DNA from: Chloroflexus sp. MS-G
GTDB taxonomy: Bacteria > Chloroflexota > Chloroflexia > Chloroflexales > Chloroflexaceae
Direction of reading: 5' to 3'
Assembly (NCBI RefSeq): GCF_000735195.1
Contig: NZ_JPIM01000050.1
Location: 1-32,889 of the forward strand
Length of the DNA: 32,889 bases
Shown here: piece by piece, positions 26,305 through 32,889 of the stretch
Layout of the letters: each line of letters begins with the position of its first letter
Position numbering within the stretch: the first letter of the stretch is position 1
The notes under the pieces: model-generated
Databases searched by the model: none
Told to the model about the DNA's origin: nothing
The model's input: only the letters and a program-made list of their open reading frames with translations
Program-made: the position numbers and the translations under genes

Positions 26305-27543
26305 CTATGCAGTGGGCTGCGCTGCTGTTCGTTGCAGACGCAAGCTCCAGATCACAAACGCCGACAGTGCATACGCAACCGCAGCCGCAACGATCTGCGG
26401 TCCGTAGCCAAAGATTGGTACCACCCAACCCCAGATAACCGCTGAAACGGCCCACCCTCCTGCCCAGAGCAGGCTCATCAGACTCATCGCCAGTCCTCGC
26501 TGTACTTTTGGTGTTGCTCCCATTACCAAAGCATCGTTCATTGGATAGCTGGCTGCGATGAAGAAGCCACGGGCGAAGAAACCGATAATTGCCAGTGGCA
26601 ACCAGGGTGTCAACATTAAGAGCATAGCCGGCGCAGCACCCAGGCGAAGCAACGCTGCGCCATGCTGCAAGCCGATCCGTCGTACCACCGGCGCCCCAAA
26701 CAGTGCACCGATTCCAGCACCTAATGAAGCTACTGCCAGGGCTAAACCAACACTGGCATCATCAAGACCGAACTGATCACGAAAAAACAGGTTTTGGAAC
26801 GGCAAAATTGCCCCGCCACCAACACCGAGCAGAAACGAGGGGAAGGCAAACCAGAGCAAGGTAAGCCATGAACGTCGAGCCGTACTCACCTCTGCTGAGG
26901 TAATGTCGGCGGTTTGTTCAACCACTGCCGGGAGACGGGCGAGAACCGGCAGCAACGCCACAATACTCAGCACGATCACCGAGGTCAGAGCCAGGCGGTA
27001 CGCTGGGGTTGATCGCGGATCAACGGCGATTATCCCGGCGGCGAGCAGTGGCAACATACCACCAACCGCACTCCCAATCAGACCAACGATCAGTGTTGCC
27101 GAAGCATTCATCCCAAAGACCAATGGCCGCTGATCCTCACGGGTTACCAGCGCCAGCAAGGGTGTGACGGCAGTCGCGGACAGTAAATAACTTGCGCCGA
27201 CGACAAACTGTGCCGTTATCAACCAGAGAAGCGCGGGCGCCTGGAGTAAGCCGATCCATCCCACGGCATATACCACAACACCAACAATCATTGCCCGTTG
27301 CGGCCCTAAACGGTCAATCAGCCATCCCATGGGCAGTCCCATCACCATACCGGCTGCCCGACCCACCATTGATAACAATCCGACATCATTGACGGTATAG
27401 CCCTGGCTGATGAGATAAAAATTAAACAGGATGTCGGCAATACTCAAGGCAAAGCCGAACAGAAAACTGTGTGCCAGAATGCGCCACACTGCAAACGGGA
27501 TTTGGGCCAGAGATAGGCGCAAGTTGGCGGTGATGGACGTCAT
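26305..27543 (-). CDS. Major facilitator superfamily transporter
   Basis: The 412-residue protein has about twelve hydrophobic segments in two halves and the MFS loop motif between helices 2 and 3 (GLPMGWLIDRLGPQRAM), with a related segment in the second half (FGAPVVRRIGLQ). Substrate is not evident; drug efflux or metabolite export are both possible. The ATG at 27543 with GGAG upstream is chosen; the extra 24 codons in the longest frame do not look like part of the fold. It precedes aroK with 14 bp between stop and start, so they are probably cotranscribed. Confidence 0.88.
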   Translation of the reverse strand: MTSITANLRLSLAQIPFAVWRILAHSFLFGFALSIADILFNFYLISQGYTVNDVGLLSMVGRAAGMVMGLPMGWLIDRLGPQRAMIVGVVVYAVGWIGLLQAPALLWLITAQFVVGASYLLSATAVTPLLALVTREDQRPLVFGMNASATLIVGLIGSAVGGMLPLLAAGIIAVDPRSTPAYRLALTSVIVLSIVALLPVLARLPAVVEQTADITSAEVSTARRSWLTLLWFAFPSFLLGVGGGAILPFQNLFFRDQFGLDDASVGLALAVASLGAGIGALFGAPVVRRIGLQHGAALLRLGAAPAMLLMLTPWLPLAIIGFFARGFFIAASYPMNDALVMGATPKVQRGLAMSLMSLLWAGGWAVSAVIWGWVVPIFGYGPQIVAAAVAYALSAFVIWSLRLQRTAAQPTA

Positions 27544-27772
27544 ACATGCTCCATGTTGACATGGCAAATGTTCCGAGAGCTTAGGATACCACAACTTGAG
27601 CGATATGCCATCCAACGTGCGTCTGATTGTTCTTTACCTGGCAGTGGTGATGGAGAATCAAGAAGTAGGGGCAGGCTGAGAACCCACCCCCGTGAGGTGT
27701 CGCTGCTGCAAGAGTTGCTGTTCGCCCTTGAACCCACTGTTAACAGTTCACCATCCCAAGAGATGCCACTGG

Positions 27773-27794
27773 CAACGACCGAAAACGGTCGTTG
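27773..27794 (-). terminator. Perfect hairpin after the rhodanese-fusion gene
   Basis: CAACGACCG pairs perfectly with CGGTCGTTG around an AAAA loop, beginning one base past the minus-strand stop at 27796. There is no T-run after it on the minus strand, so termination is plausible but not certain. A 12-bp palindrome, ACTGTTAACAGT, lies further on at 27736-27747. The rest of the gap to 27544 holds nothing recognised. Confidence 0.6.
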
Positions 27795-27795
27795 T

Positions 27796-28995
27796 TCAAC
27801 AACTTCCGGTCAAGGGATGAAGAAACACACACGACGACGGTTCTGTCTCCAGCTCATTCGCGTCATCAAGCGAAAGTTCCTGTAAGCCCAAATTCACGCG
27901 CCAGAACGTATCAATGGTAGCCGGTATCTCCGATGCAGTTGCCGTCACAATCGGCAGAAGCGCCGCCGAACTGTCAACTTGCAATGCCGGGTGCATTGAA
28001 CGGAGATAGGCAAAATGAGCGGCTATCACACCATCGGTCCGCGCCTCGGTTAGCCCAATCGTAGACGATGGCAAGATAAGCGTTTGATCGTCCACCAGTA
28101 CGGGCAGAACTGTTTGCAAACTATGGTAGAGCAGCTCAGTCCACTCCAGAGCATGACCGGCCAGATCGGTACGACCACATCCCCCGATCAAGAGTGCATC
28201 ACCAGTTAACAGGAAACGTTCACCAAGCGGCGAAATAATACGATACATCAGATGTCCAGGCGTATGACCGGGGAACCAATGCGCTTCAATGAGCACCTGA
28301 CCGAGTGGCAGTCGTTCACCACCGAGCAGTGGCTGATACCGAAACTGAGCTGGCAGTAATGTCCGTGGGTGAATGGCATCGTAAGGATGCATGTAGAGCA
28401 GCGTATGACGAGTATTGGCCAAACCAACCCCACCTGAGACCCGTCCGGCAGCAAGATGGGTTAACAAGACCCGCGTAAGGTCTGCTTGCGCATCAGCGAT
28501 AATCTCTTGATACAGATGAATGTGCTGACCTGGATCGATGACCGCCGCCTCACCGGCACTGATGATCACATAACTGAGATCACCACGAGCCGGTCGGACA
28601 AGCTGAATGATCCGTCCCCAACTGGCACGAACGACCTCGTGTACGGCATAAAAATCGCGCCAGGCATCGAATCCACCGAGCAAGTAACGGGTGTTTAGTC
28701 CGCGAGCAGCGCACAACTCAGCCACATACTGCGATGAACCCTCTTTGGCGCAAATGACGGTCAGCGGCAGATCTGTCGGTACTCGGGCAATCGCCGCTGC
28801 CTCGTCTTCAATAAACTCGAAGTAAGGAATATTGATCGTTGGAATGGGGTGCCGTCCACGTACCCGATTGCGGGCAAATTCCTGTTCATTGCGTACATCG
28901 AGGATGAACAGCGGTTGTTCGCTTGACAATTCGGCATACAACTCTGCCGGAGACAGTGTACCAACTTCTGTATGAGGTTGATTGAGTGTCGTCAT
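27796..28995 (-). CDS. Rhodanese domain fused to a degenerate ETHE1-like (metallo-beta-lactamase fold) domain
   Basis: The 399-residue protein starts with a rhodanese domain (about 10-125; active-site loop CAKEGSS with Cys82), the domain that carries a sulfane sulfur. A metallo-beta-lactamase-fold domain follows (about 130-345) with the ETHE1-type signature TGDALLIGGCGRTDL. The usual HxHxDH motif reads THLAAGR, so only its first histidine (His180) remains. His244 in PGHTPGH and Asp266 in TGDALL are kept. These three match the iron ligands I recall for human ETHE1 persulfide dioxygenase, so loss of activity is not certain. The remaining C-terminal 55 residues are not recognised. The ATG at 28995 has AAGGAG six bases upstream. 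A role in persulfide or sulfide handling is likely. Confidence 0.82.
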   Translation of the reverse strand: MTTLNQPHTEVGTLSPAELYAELSSEQPLFILDVRNEQEFARNRVRGRHPIPTINIPYFEFIEDEAAAIARVPTDLPLTVICAKEGSSQYVAELCAARGLNTRYLLGGFDAWRDFYAVHEVVRASWGRIIQLVRPARGDLSYVIISAGEAAVIDPGQHIHLYQEIIADAQADLTRVLLTHLAAGRVSGGVGLANTRHTLLYMHPYDAIHPRTLLPAQFRYQPLLGGERLPLGQVLIEAHWFPGHTPGHLMYRIISPLGERFLLTGDALLIGGCGRTDLAGHALEWTELLYHSLQTVLPVLVDDQTLILPSSTIGLTEARTDGVIAAHFAYLRSMHPALQVDSSAALLPIVTATASEIPATIDTFWRVNLGLQELSLDDANELETEPSSCVFLHPLTGSC

Positions 28996-29118
28996 TGCGC
29001 ACTCCTTTGTGGCGATTGGGCTTCCTTGCGCAACCATGTTGTCAGTGTAGCGAACGCAATCCGCTGTAACAAGTGTAAGTTAGGTGACCTGAGTTGTGAT
29101 CTCTCTTCTCGAAACGCT

Positions 29119-29922
29119 TCATCCTTCGCTGCGCGATGGCCGTGGTTTTGCGGGCTGGAACGATACCAACACTCGATAGATGGTCAGGAACAGAACACTT
29201 CCACCGCTAAACCAGTACCATCCGGCAAGAAGTTCACTGTCACTGCCGCTGAATAAGGCGTGTAACAGGCTCAGCAGCCAGATCACAAAGCTGAGGAAGT
29301 GGATAAGCCGCCAGAGGGTCCGACCAATCCATTGCTTGACGTAGAAACTGAAGCTGATGATTGCCATGCCGTAGAGGGCCAATTGCCCCAGCCCCACCCA
29401 GAACGGTTCGTAGCCGCTGTATCCAAATGGGGTGAGCACCTGCTCGAGAGTTGCGCCAATGTAACGATCGCCGAGCAAGATCAAGGCGTGGAAGATAGCA
29501 AAGGCCAACCCCAACAAACTGGTGTGCTGGTGCAGATCGAACGCTCCCGGCCCACCTGGCCACAACTTTGCCATCCGGTTCGTCATTAAGAGACCAAACA
29601 CCATCGACAACCAGAGTAATCCGTAAGCGGCAACCGCACTACTGCGTGAGAGATACCAGTATGCTTTTGGTTCATCGCCCAAGAGGGAGGTGCTGAGAGC
29701 GGGCGCCCACGTAGGTAAGACCATGACAGCAGCGAATGCACCTAGTACCGTCCCGACCAGCAGAATGAAGAGGGTGGAAAGTGACATCGCCGGTGGCAGC
29801 TCGACCAGTTCTGGATTGGCCGTCATCGTGCGTTGCGGGCGGGCTGGCCGTGGTGGTGTTTTGATTTGACTATCCTGTCCGCTCTGTAGCGGCTGATCAT
29901 TTGTTGCTGGATGCACACTCAT
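29119..29922 (-). CDS. Ferric-reductase-like heme membrane protein
   Basis: The 267-residue protein has a polar, proline-rich N-terminus of about 45 residues and then about six or seven membrane helices. Histidines placed for heme binding are His131, His133 and His145 in one pair of helices and His208 and His221, 13 residues apart, in later helices. This resembles the ferric-reductase-like transmembrane domain (MsrQ/YedZ and NADPH-oxidase core), which moves electrons across the membrane through b-type hemes. No FAD/NAD(P)H domain is fused. The ATG at 29922 has GGAGG nine bases upstream. The gene follows apbE by 35 bp, consistent with a flavin- and heme-based transmembrane electron path. Confidence 0.82.
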   Translation of the reverse strand: MSVHPATNDQPLQSGQDSQIKTPPRPARPQRTMTANPELVELPPAMSLSTLFILLVGTVLGAFAAVMVLPTWAPALSTSLLGDEPKAYWYLSRSSAVAAYGLLWLSMVFGLLMTNRMAKLWPGGPGAFDLHQHTSLLGLAFAIFHALILLGDRYIGATLEQVLTPFGYSGYEPFWVGLGQLALYGMAIISFSFYVKQWIGRTLWRLIHFLSFVIWLLSLLHALFSGSDSELLAGWYWFSGGSVLFLTIYRVLVSFQPAKPRPSRSEG

Positions 29923-29957
29923 ACGCTTGGTCCTCCATTGAATTGATGTTAGAGCGA

Positions 29958-30899
29958 TTACCGATTCGCTGACATTGATGATTGCCAACAGTAACGATCA
30001 ACATTTGGGGTGCGGATGATCTGACCATCGCGATGTACCAGTAATCCGGCCATATTGGGTTGATCGGCTAACCAATGCCAGCCTGACTCGGCGCCGAGGA
30101 TCAATATCACCTTGGCGGCCATTTCTGCCAGCGACAGGGTCGGTGCAATCACTGTCGCGGTGAGGAGATCGGTGCGCACCGGATCACCGGTGCGCGGATC
30201 GATGAGATGGTGCTGCCACTTCCCACGGTGAAGCCAGCGTCGGTAATCGACCCCCGACGTAGCCACCCCACCTCGTCTCAGCATGAGCAATGCGAGACCC
30301 CGATCAGGATGAAACGGATCGGCCACTTCAATCGGCCAGGGAGAACCATCACGACGTGGGCCACTAAGGGCAATATCGCCACCAGCATCCACCAATGTCG
30401 GATAGCGACGTCCCAGGCGACGTGCAATCAGTGTCGCTGTCCAACCTTTTGCACTGCCCCCCAGGTCAAGGCGCATACCGGCAGGAATGGCGACAGTACG
30501 GCGACGTGGATCGCACTGTATCAGATGCCAATCAGGCACCGGTGCCGGCACTTTCGGGTTGGCTGCCGACGCACTGGTGATCTGACGAAAATCGCGATCA
30601 TAACCGGCAGTATGCAGCGCCTCACCCACAGCCGGCGTCACCAGACCATCACTACGGTATGCCATCCACAGCGCGTGTTGCAACGCTCGCCAGAGTGTCT
30701 GTCCAACCCGCTGTGGCCCACGTCCAGCGCAACGATTGAGCGCATTCAGGTCACTGTGCGGCTGGAAGCGGCTTAATATGCGCTCGTAGGCACGAAACGT
30801 CTGGTAGGCGCCAGCAAATGCACTCCGAGCGTTCGCTTCATCGCTATCGATCACAATCGTTATTGTTGAACCCATCGCCCAAAAGCTGCGCTGTTGCAT
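29958..30899 (-). CDS. apbE: FAD:protein FMN transferase (ApbE)
   Basis: ApbE attaches FMN covalently to a threonine or serine in target redox proteins. The 313-residue protein has family segments in order: LSRFQPHSDL at 42-51, LDLGGSAKGW at 144-153, DAGGDIAL at 171-178 (metal binding), GVATSGVDYRRW at 211-222 and HHLIDPRTGDP at 230-240. There is no signal peptide or lipobox at the N-terminus, unlike many exported ApbE proteins, so its location is uncertain. No neighbour shows a clear acceptor motif of the (S/T)GAT(S/T) type, so its substrate is probably elsewhere. It starts 13 bp after the Ala-Pro-rich gene. Confidence 0.92.
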   Translation of the reverse strand: MQQRSFWAMGSTITIVIDSDEANARSAFAGAYQTFRAYERILSRFQPHSDLNALNRCAGRGPQRVGQTLWRALQHALWMAYRSDGLVTPAVGEALHTAGYDRDFRQITSASAANPKVPAPVPDWHLIQCDPRRRTVAIPAGMRLDLGGSAKGWTATLIARRLGRRYPTLVDAGGDIALSGPRRDGSPWPIEVADPFHPDRGLALLMLRRGGVATSGVDYRRWLHRGKWQHHLIDPRTGDPVRTDLLTATVIAPTLSLAEMAAKVILILGAESGWHWLADQPNMAGLLVHRDGQIIRTPNVDRYCWQSSMSANR

Positions 30900-30912
30900 C
30901 GCCGGTGTCTCC

Positions 30913-31365
30913 TCAACGTGATGATCGGGTCCGAGCAGCCGGAGCTGGCGCCGGAGCCGGCGCCGGAATGGTAACTTCGCGCAATGCTGGCGCCGCTAGC
31001 GCGGGTGGTGGTGCCGCTGGCGCGGGCGGTGGCGCCGCTGACGCGGGTGCTGGCGCCGCTGGCGCGGGTGGTGGCGCCGCTGGCGCGGGTGGTGGCGCCG
31101 CTACCTGATCGCGGGCCGGAATGTTTAGCGGCACAACAGTTGGTAGCACCGGCAGCATTGGATCGTCAGTTAACCATGCTGGCAACGGTTGTCGCTCAAC
31201 CGCCGGTGGCTGGACAGCGATTTGTGGCGCGGCGATAGCGACTTCCGGTGGATTCTGTGCTGTGAGCCATCCCCAACCACCAATCGTCGCTGCGAGGGCT
31301 GCGGTGCTGATCGCCCATTTTAATCCTGAGACATCGGCACGCATGGGTTTTCGGGTCTGATTCAT
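30913..31365 (-). CDS. Membrane-anchored Ala/Pro-rich protein
   Basis: This 150-residue protein is not assignable to a family. It has an N-terminal membrane helix at about 16-36 (AISTAALAATIGGWGWL), a short region with few low-complexity residues up to 88, and a C-terminal tail of Ala-Pro repeats ending in a basic TRSSR. The DNA for the tail contains 21-bp tandem units. AAGGAG lies seven bases before the ATG. It is probably anchored with the tail outside, acting as a spacer or docking element in the redox operon. It lies 36 bp after the PepSY gene and 13 bp before apbE. Confidence 0.75.
   Translation of the reverse strand: MNQTRKPMRADVSGLKWAISTAALAATIGGWGWLTAQNPPEVAIAAPQIAVQPPAVERQPLPAWLTDDPMLPVLPTVVPLNIPARDQVAAPPPAPAAPPPAPAAPAPASAAPPPAPAAPPPALAAPALREVTIPAPAPAPAPAARTRSSR
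30989..31102 (-). repeat. Five 21-bp tandem units plus a partial sixth
   Basis: Units of the form GGCGCCGCTGGCGCGGGTGGT (one base over a 7-codon period; the core is GGCGCCGCTGGCGCGGG) run at 30989, 31010, 31031, 31052 and 31073, with a partial unit at 31094-31102. They differ at one to three positions each and encode Ala-Pro-rich heptapeptides in the anchored protein's tail. Confidence 0.85.
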
Positions 31366-31401
31366 CGTAGTGCTCCTTCGGCAAGCAATTACTACCTCGT
31401 T

Positions 31402-32307
31402 CTAATCATCTTTCTTATCCTTGTCGTGATCGTCATCTTTCTTGTCCTTGTCGTGATCGTCATCTTTCTTGCCATCATCATTCTCATTGACGGTATTTTT
31501 CACCTTAGCGTACACAACCTGGCCGCTATACGCATCAACATACACCTCACTGCCATCAGCAAACTTGACTTCATAAACATCCACACCGTGCTCGTATTCA
31601 CGCTTCACCTTCGCAACCGTGCCACCGCCCATGTAAGCAACAGCGGCTGCGATTGCCTGATCTTCGTTAATCGCATTGGCCACCTGAGTACCTGTACTGA
31701 TCGTGTTTGCCAGAATCGCGCCAGTCTGGGCATCGACGTATATTGCACCGCGATCAAATACCACTTCGTAGGCAGGCACACCCTGTAGACTAACCAGCTC
31801 TGGAGCACGTATCAAGGTAGCGCCCTGAGCATTAGCTTGCGCGATAGCCTGAGCCTGTTCAGGTGAGACGGCGTAGACAAGCGCTGGCGGAGCAGCAGGC
31901 GCTGGCGCTGCTGGCGCAGGGGCTGGCGCTGCTGGCGCCGGAGCAGCAGGCGCTGGCGCTGCTGGCGCCAGAGCAGCAGGCGCTGGCGCTGCTGGCGCCG
32001 GAACAGATACCTGCGCTGACATTTCGTTCAGTTCACGTTGTGCGGTATTCAACTGTTGATTGGCTTCGGCCAACCGCCGATTTGCCTCAGCCAGAGCAGC
32101 CTGATACGCTGCTTCACGCTCACGTAGAAGGGCTTCAGCCGTCGGATCGAGGGCCGGAACAGAGATCGGCGTCATTTCAACTACAATCTCGGTAGGTACC
32201 GGCTCAGGGCTTGATGTTGTACTTATCCGACTGACTACACCACCGATCACGACCAACATAAACGCCGTCAGGGTTGCTGCAATGAATAACATTGTGCGAT
32301 TCATCAT
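31402..32307 (-). CDS. Membrane-anchored PepSY-domain protein
   Basis: The 301-residue protein has an N-terminal membrane helix (about 7-27), a charged helical, coiled-coil-like region at 55-97, an Ala-Pro linker at 102-142 and two PepSY domains at about 147-200 and 214-270 (VYVDAQTGAIL and VYVDAYSGQVV). The tail (279-301) has a nine-residue Asp/Lys/His repeat. PepSY domains are extracytoplasmic and often linked to peptidase inhibition or to iron/redox membrane proteins. A GGAGGTG ribosome-binding site precedes two adjacent ATG codons at 32307 and 32304; the second has better spacing. The gene lies 47 bp after the heme protein. Confidence 0.85.
   Translation of the reverse strand: MMNRTMLFIAATLTAFMLVVIGGVVSRISTTSSPEPVPTEIVVEMTPISVPALDPTAEALLREREAAYQAALAEANRRLAEANQQLNTAQRELNEMSAQVSVPAPAAPAPAALAPAAPAPAAPAPAAPAPAPAAPAPAAPPALVYAVSPEQAQAIAQANAQGATLIRAPELVSLQGVPAYEVVFDRGAIYVDAQTGAILANTISTGTQVANAINEDQAIAAAVAYMGGGTVAKVKREYEHGVDVYEVKFADGSEVYVDAYSGQVVYAKVKNTVNENDDGKKDDDHDKDKKDDDHDKDKKDD
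31408..31461 (-). repeat. Two 27-bp units encoding an Asp/Lys/His tail repeat
   Basis: Two 27-bp units at 31408-31434 and 31435-31461 differ at one position; a partial third follows. They encode DDDHDKDKK twice at the C-terminus of the PepSY protein. The acidic, histidine-containing tail could bind divalent cations. Confidence 0.85.
31889..31999 (-). repeat. 30-bp and 21-bp tandem units in the PepSY protein linker
   Basis: Three nearly identical 30-bp units (31889-31918, 31940-31969, 31970-31999) and one shortened 21-bp unit (31919-31939) encode the Ala-Pro linker. The shortened unit lacks nine bases of the full unit, so length change by in-frame slippage is likely. Confidence 0.85.
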
Positions 32308-32354
32308 GACACCTCCCTACATTTGTTCAAATTGCAGAGCATTCACAAAACAAA

Positions 32355-32819
32355 CTAGTCATCGTCACGTTCACCCGATCCCATACCGGCACCGCCAGGC
32401 GTACCTCCGATCAATGCCTGGATTTCGGCTGGCGAGAGTCGAGCTTCAGGATGCAGGACCAGATACTGACGTGGCGGCATTTCGCCCTCTCGCACCACTT
32501 CGGCAATCTCTGCGGCCAATTCAGTCGGTTCGCGCAGCGGGAGCGAGAAGTTCAACTTGTTTCGACCTTTGATCACATCGTAGGTAATCAGCCAAGAAGC
32601 AGGGGCAATCTTGCTGTACCACGGCCAGACCGTTTCGTTACTGTGACAATCGTAGCAGGCGCGCCGGGCAATACTCGCCGCTTCCGGTGTCGTCCAGGCA
32701 ACATCATTCAGTACTGGTGGATTCGTCTGCCAGGCCCAGACCGGCACCAGTTGCATGAGGATGAAGATTGTCACTAGCCCAATGAATACGTTACGCGGTC
32801 GGAAGAATTGTTTCAGCAT
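32355..32819 (-). CDS. Membrane-anchored heme-binding (Haem_bd type) protein
   Basis: The 154-residue protein has an N-terminal membrane helix (VFIGLVTIFILMQLVPVW) and an extracytoplasmic domain with a c-type heme motif, CYDCH, followed by SNETVWPWYSKIAPASWL, typical of the small Haem_bd family of cytochrome-like proteins. The C-terminal tail is Gly/Asp-rich. The ATG at 32819 is chosen because AGAGGA lies six bases upstream; the longer frame starts at 32879. It is the first gene of the minus-strand redox group as far as the window shows, and its promoter should be in 32820-32889. It could accept or pass electrons at the membrane surface. Confidence 0.87.
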   Translation of the reverse strand: MLKQFFRPRNVFIGLVTIFILMQLVPVWAWQTNPPVLNDVAWTTPEAASIARRACYDCHSNETVWPWYSKIAPASWLITYDVIKGRNKLNFSLPLREPTELAAEIAEVVREGEMPPRQYLVLHPEARLSPAEIQALIGGTPGGAGMGSGERDDD

Positions 32820-32889
32820 AGTCGTTCCTCTCATCATTGATTGCCGTCTACGCCCCTCAGAGTAGCGACCTTTTCTCAAAAGTGTCTTA

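Noticed and set aside
26291..26455. Longer N-terminus for shikimate kinase
   Set aside because: It overlaps the transporter gene's coding end in another frame, is cysteine/glycine-rich without kinase similarity, and a good ribosome-binding site favours 26290.

Overview
The window looks like a chromosomal segment of a filamentous anoxygenic phototroph of the Chloroflexus group. This is inferred from gene content and style, not from a marker gene: moderate-to-high GC, F420-ligase and nitroreductase genes beside an MTA phosphorylase, a cytosolic BtuF-like protein, Ala-Pro-rich envelope proteins and GC-rich intergenic hairpins. No rRNA, tRNA, CRISPR array, transposase or integrated phage was seen.

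Layout. Positions 1-377 carry a small MITE-like repeat with a second copy near 13.3 kb. From 378 to 6738 all genes are on the minus strand: an MSOX-family FAD amine oxidase, then a likely operon reading M61 peptidase, rpiA, rpe, glk and an NrtR-type Nudix/winged-helix regulator. The regulator has two overlapping perfect palindromes just upstream of its start. At 7017-8839 an ABC-2 export pair runs on plus and converges on a CPA2 antiporter with an RCK domain (8852-10765). A compact minus-strand group follows (10895-13131): mtnP, cofE and a nitroreductase. The last two correspond to the two halves of actinobacterial FbiB, involved in F420 maturation.

The accessory-looking part is 13.3-19.0 kb. 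A P-loop NTPase gene is interrupted by one in-frame amber codon. Next to it is a 792-residue membrane NTPase whose membrane segment is built from sixteen exact 12-bp units encoding Gly-Val-Ala-(Gly/Phe). A convergent 592-residue protein has an HTH-like N-terminus, a Trp-punctuated aspartate tract and a recombinase-like helical C-terminus. I do not recognise a named system here; this is the best candidate for something undescribed.

The rest is mostly housekeeping: a cytosolic BtuF-like protein, pyruvate kinase, ComEA, ClpB with a strong terminator, shikimate kinase, an MFS transporter and a rhodanese/persulfide-dioxygenase-like fusion. The right end (29119-32819) is a minus-strand set of five genes that looks like an envelope redox module: CxxCH heme protein, PepSY protein, Ala-Pro-rich anchored protein, ApbE and a ferric-reductase-like heme membrane protein. 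Starts were chosen by ribosome-binding-site spacing and often lie inside the longest open frame.
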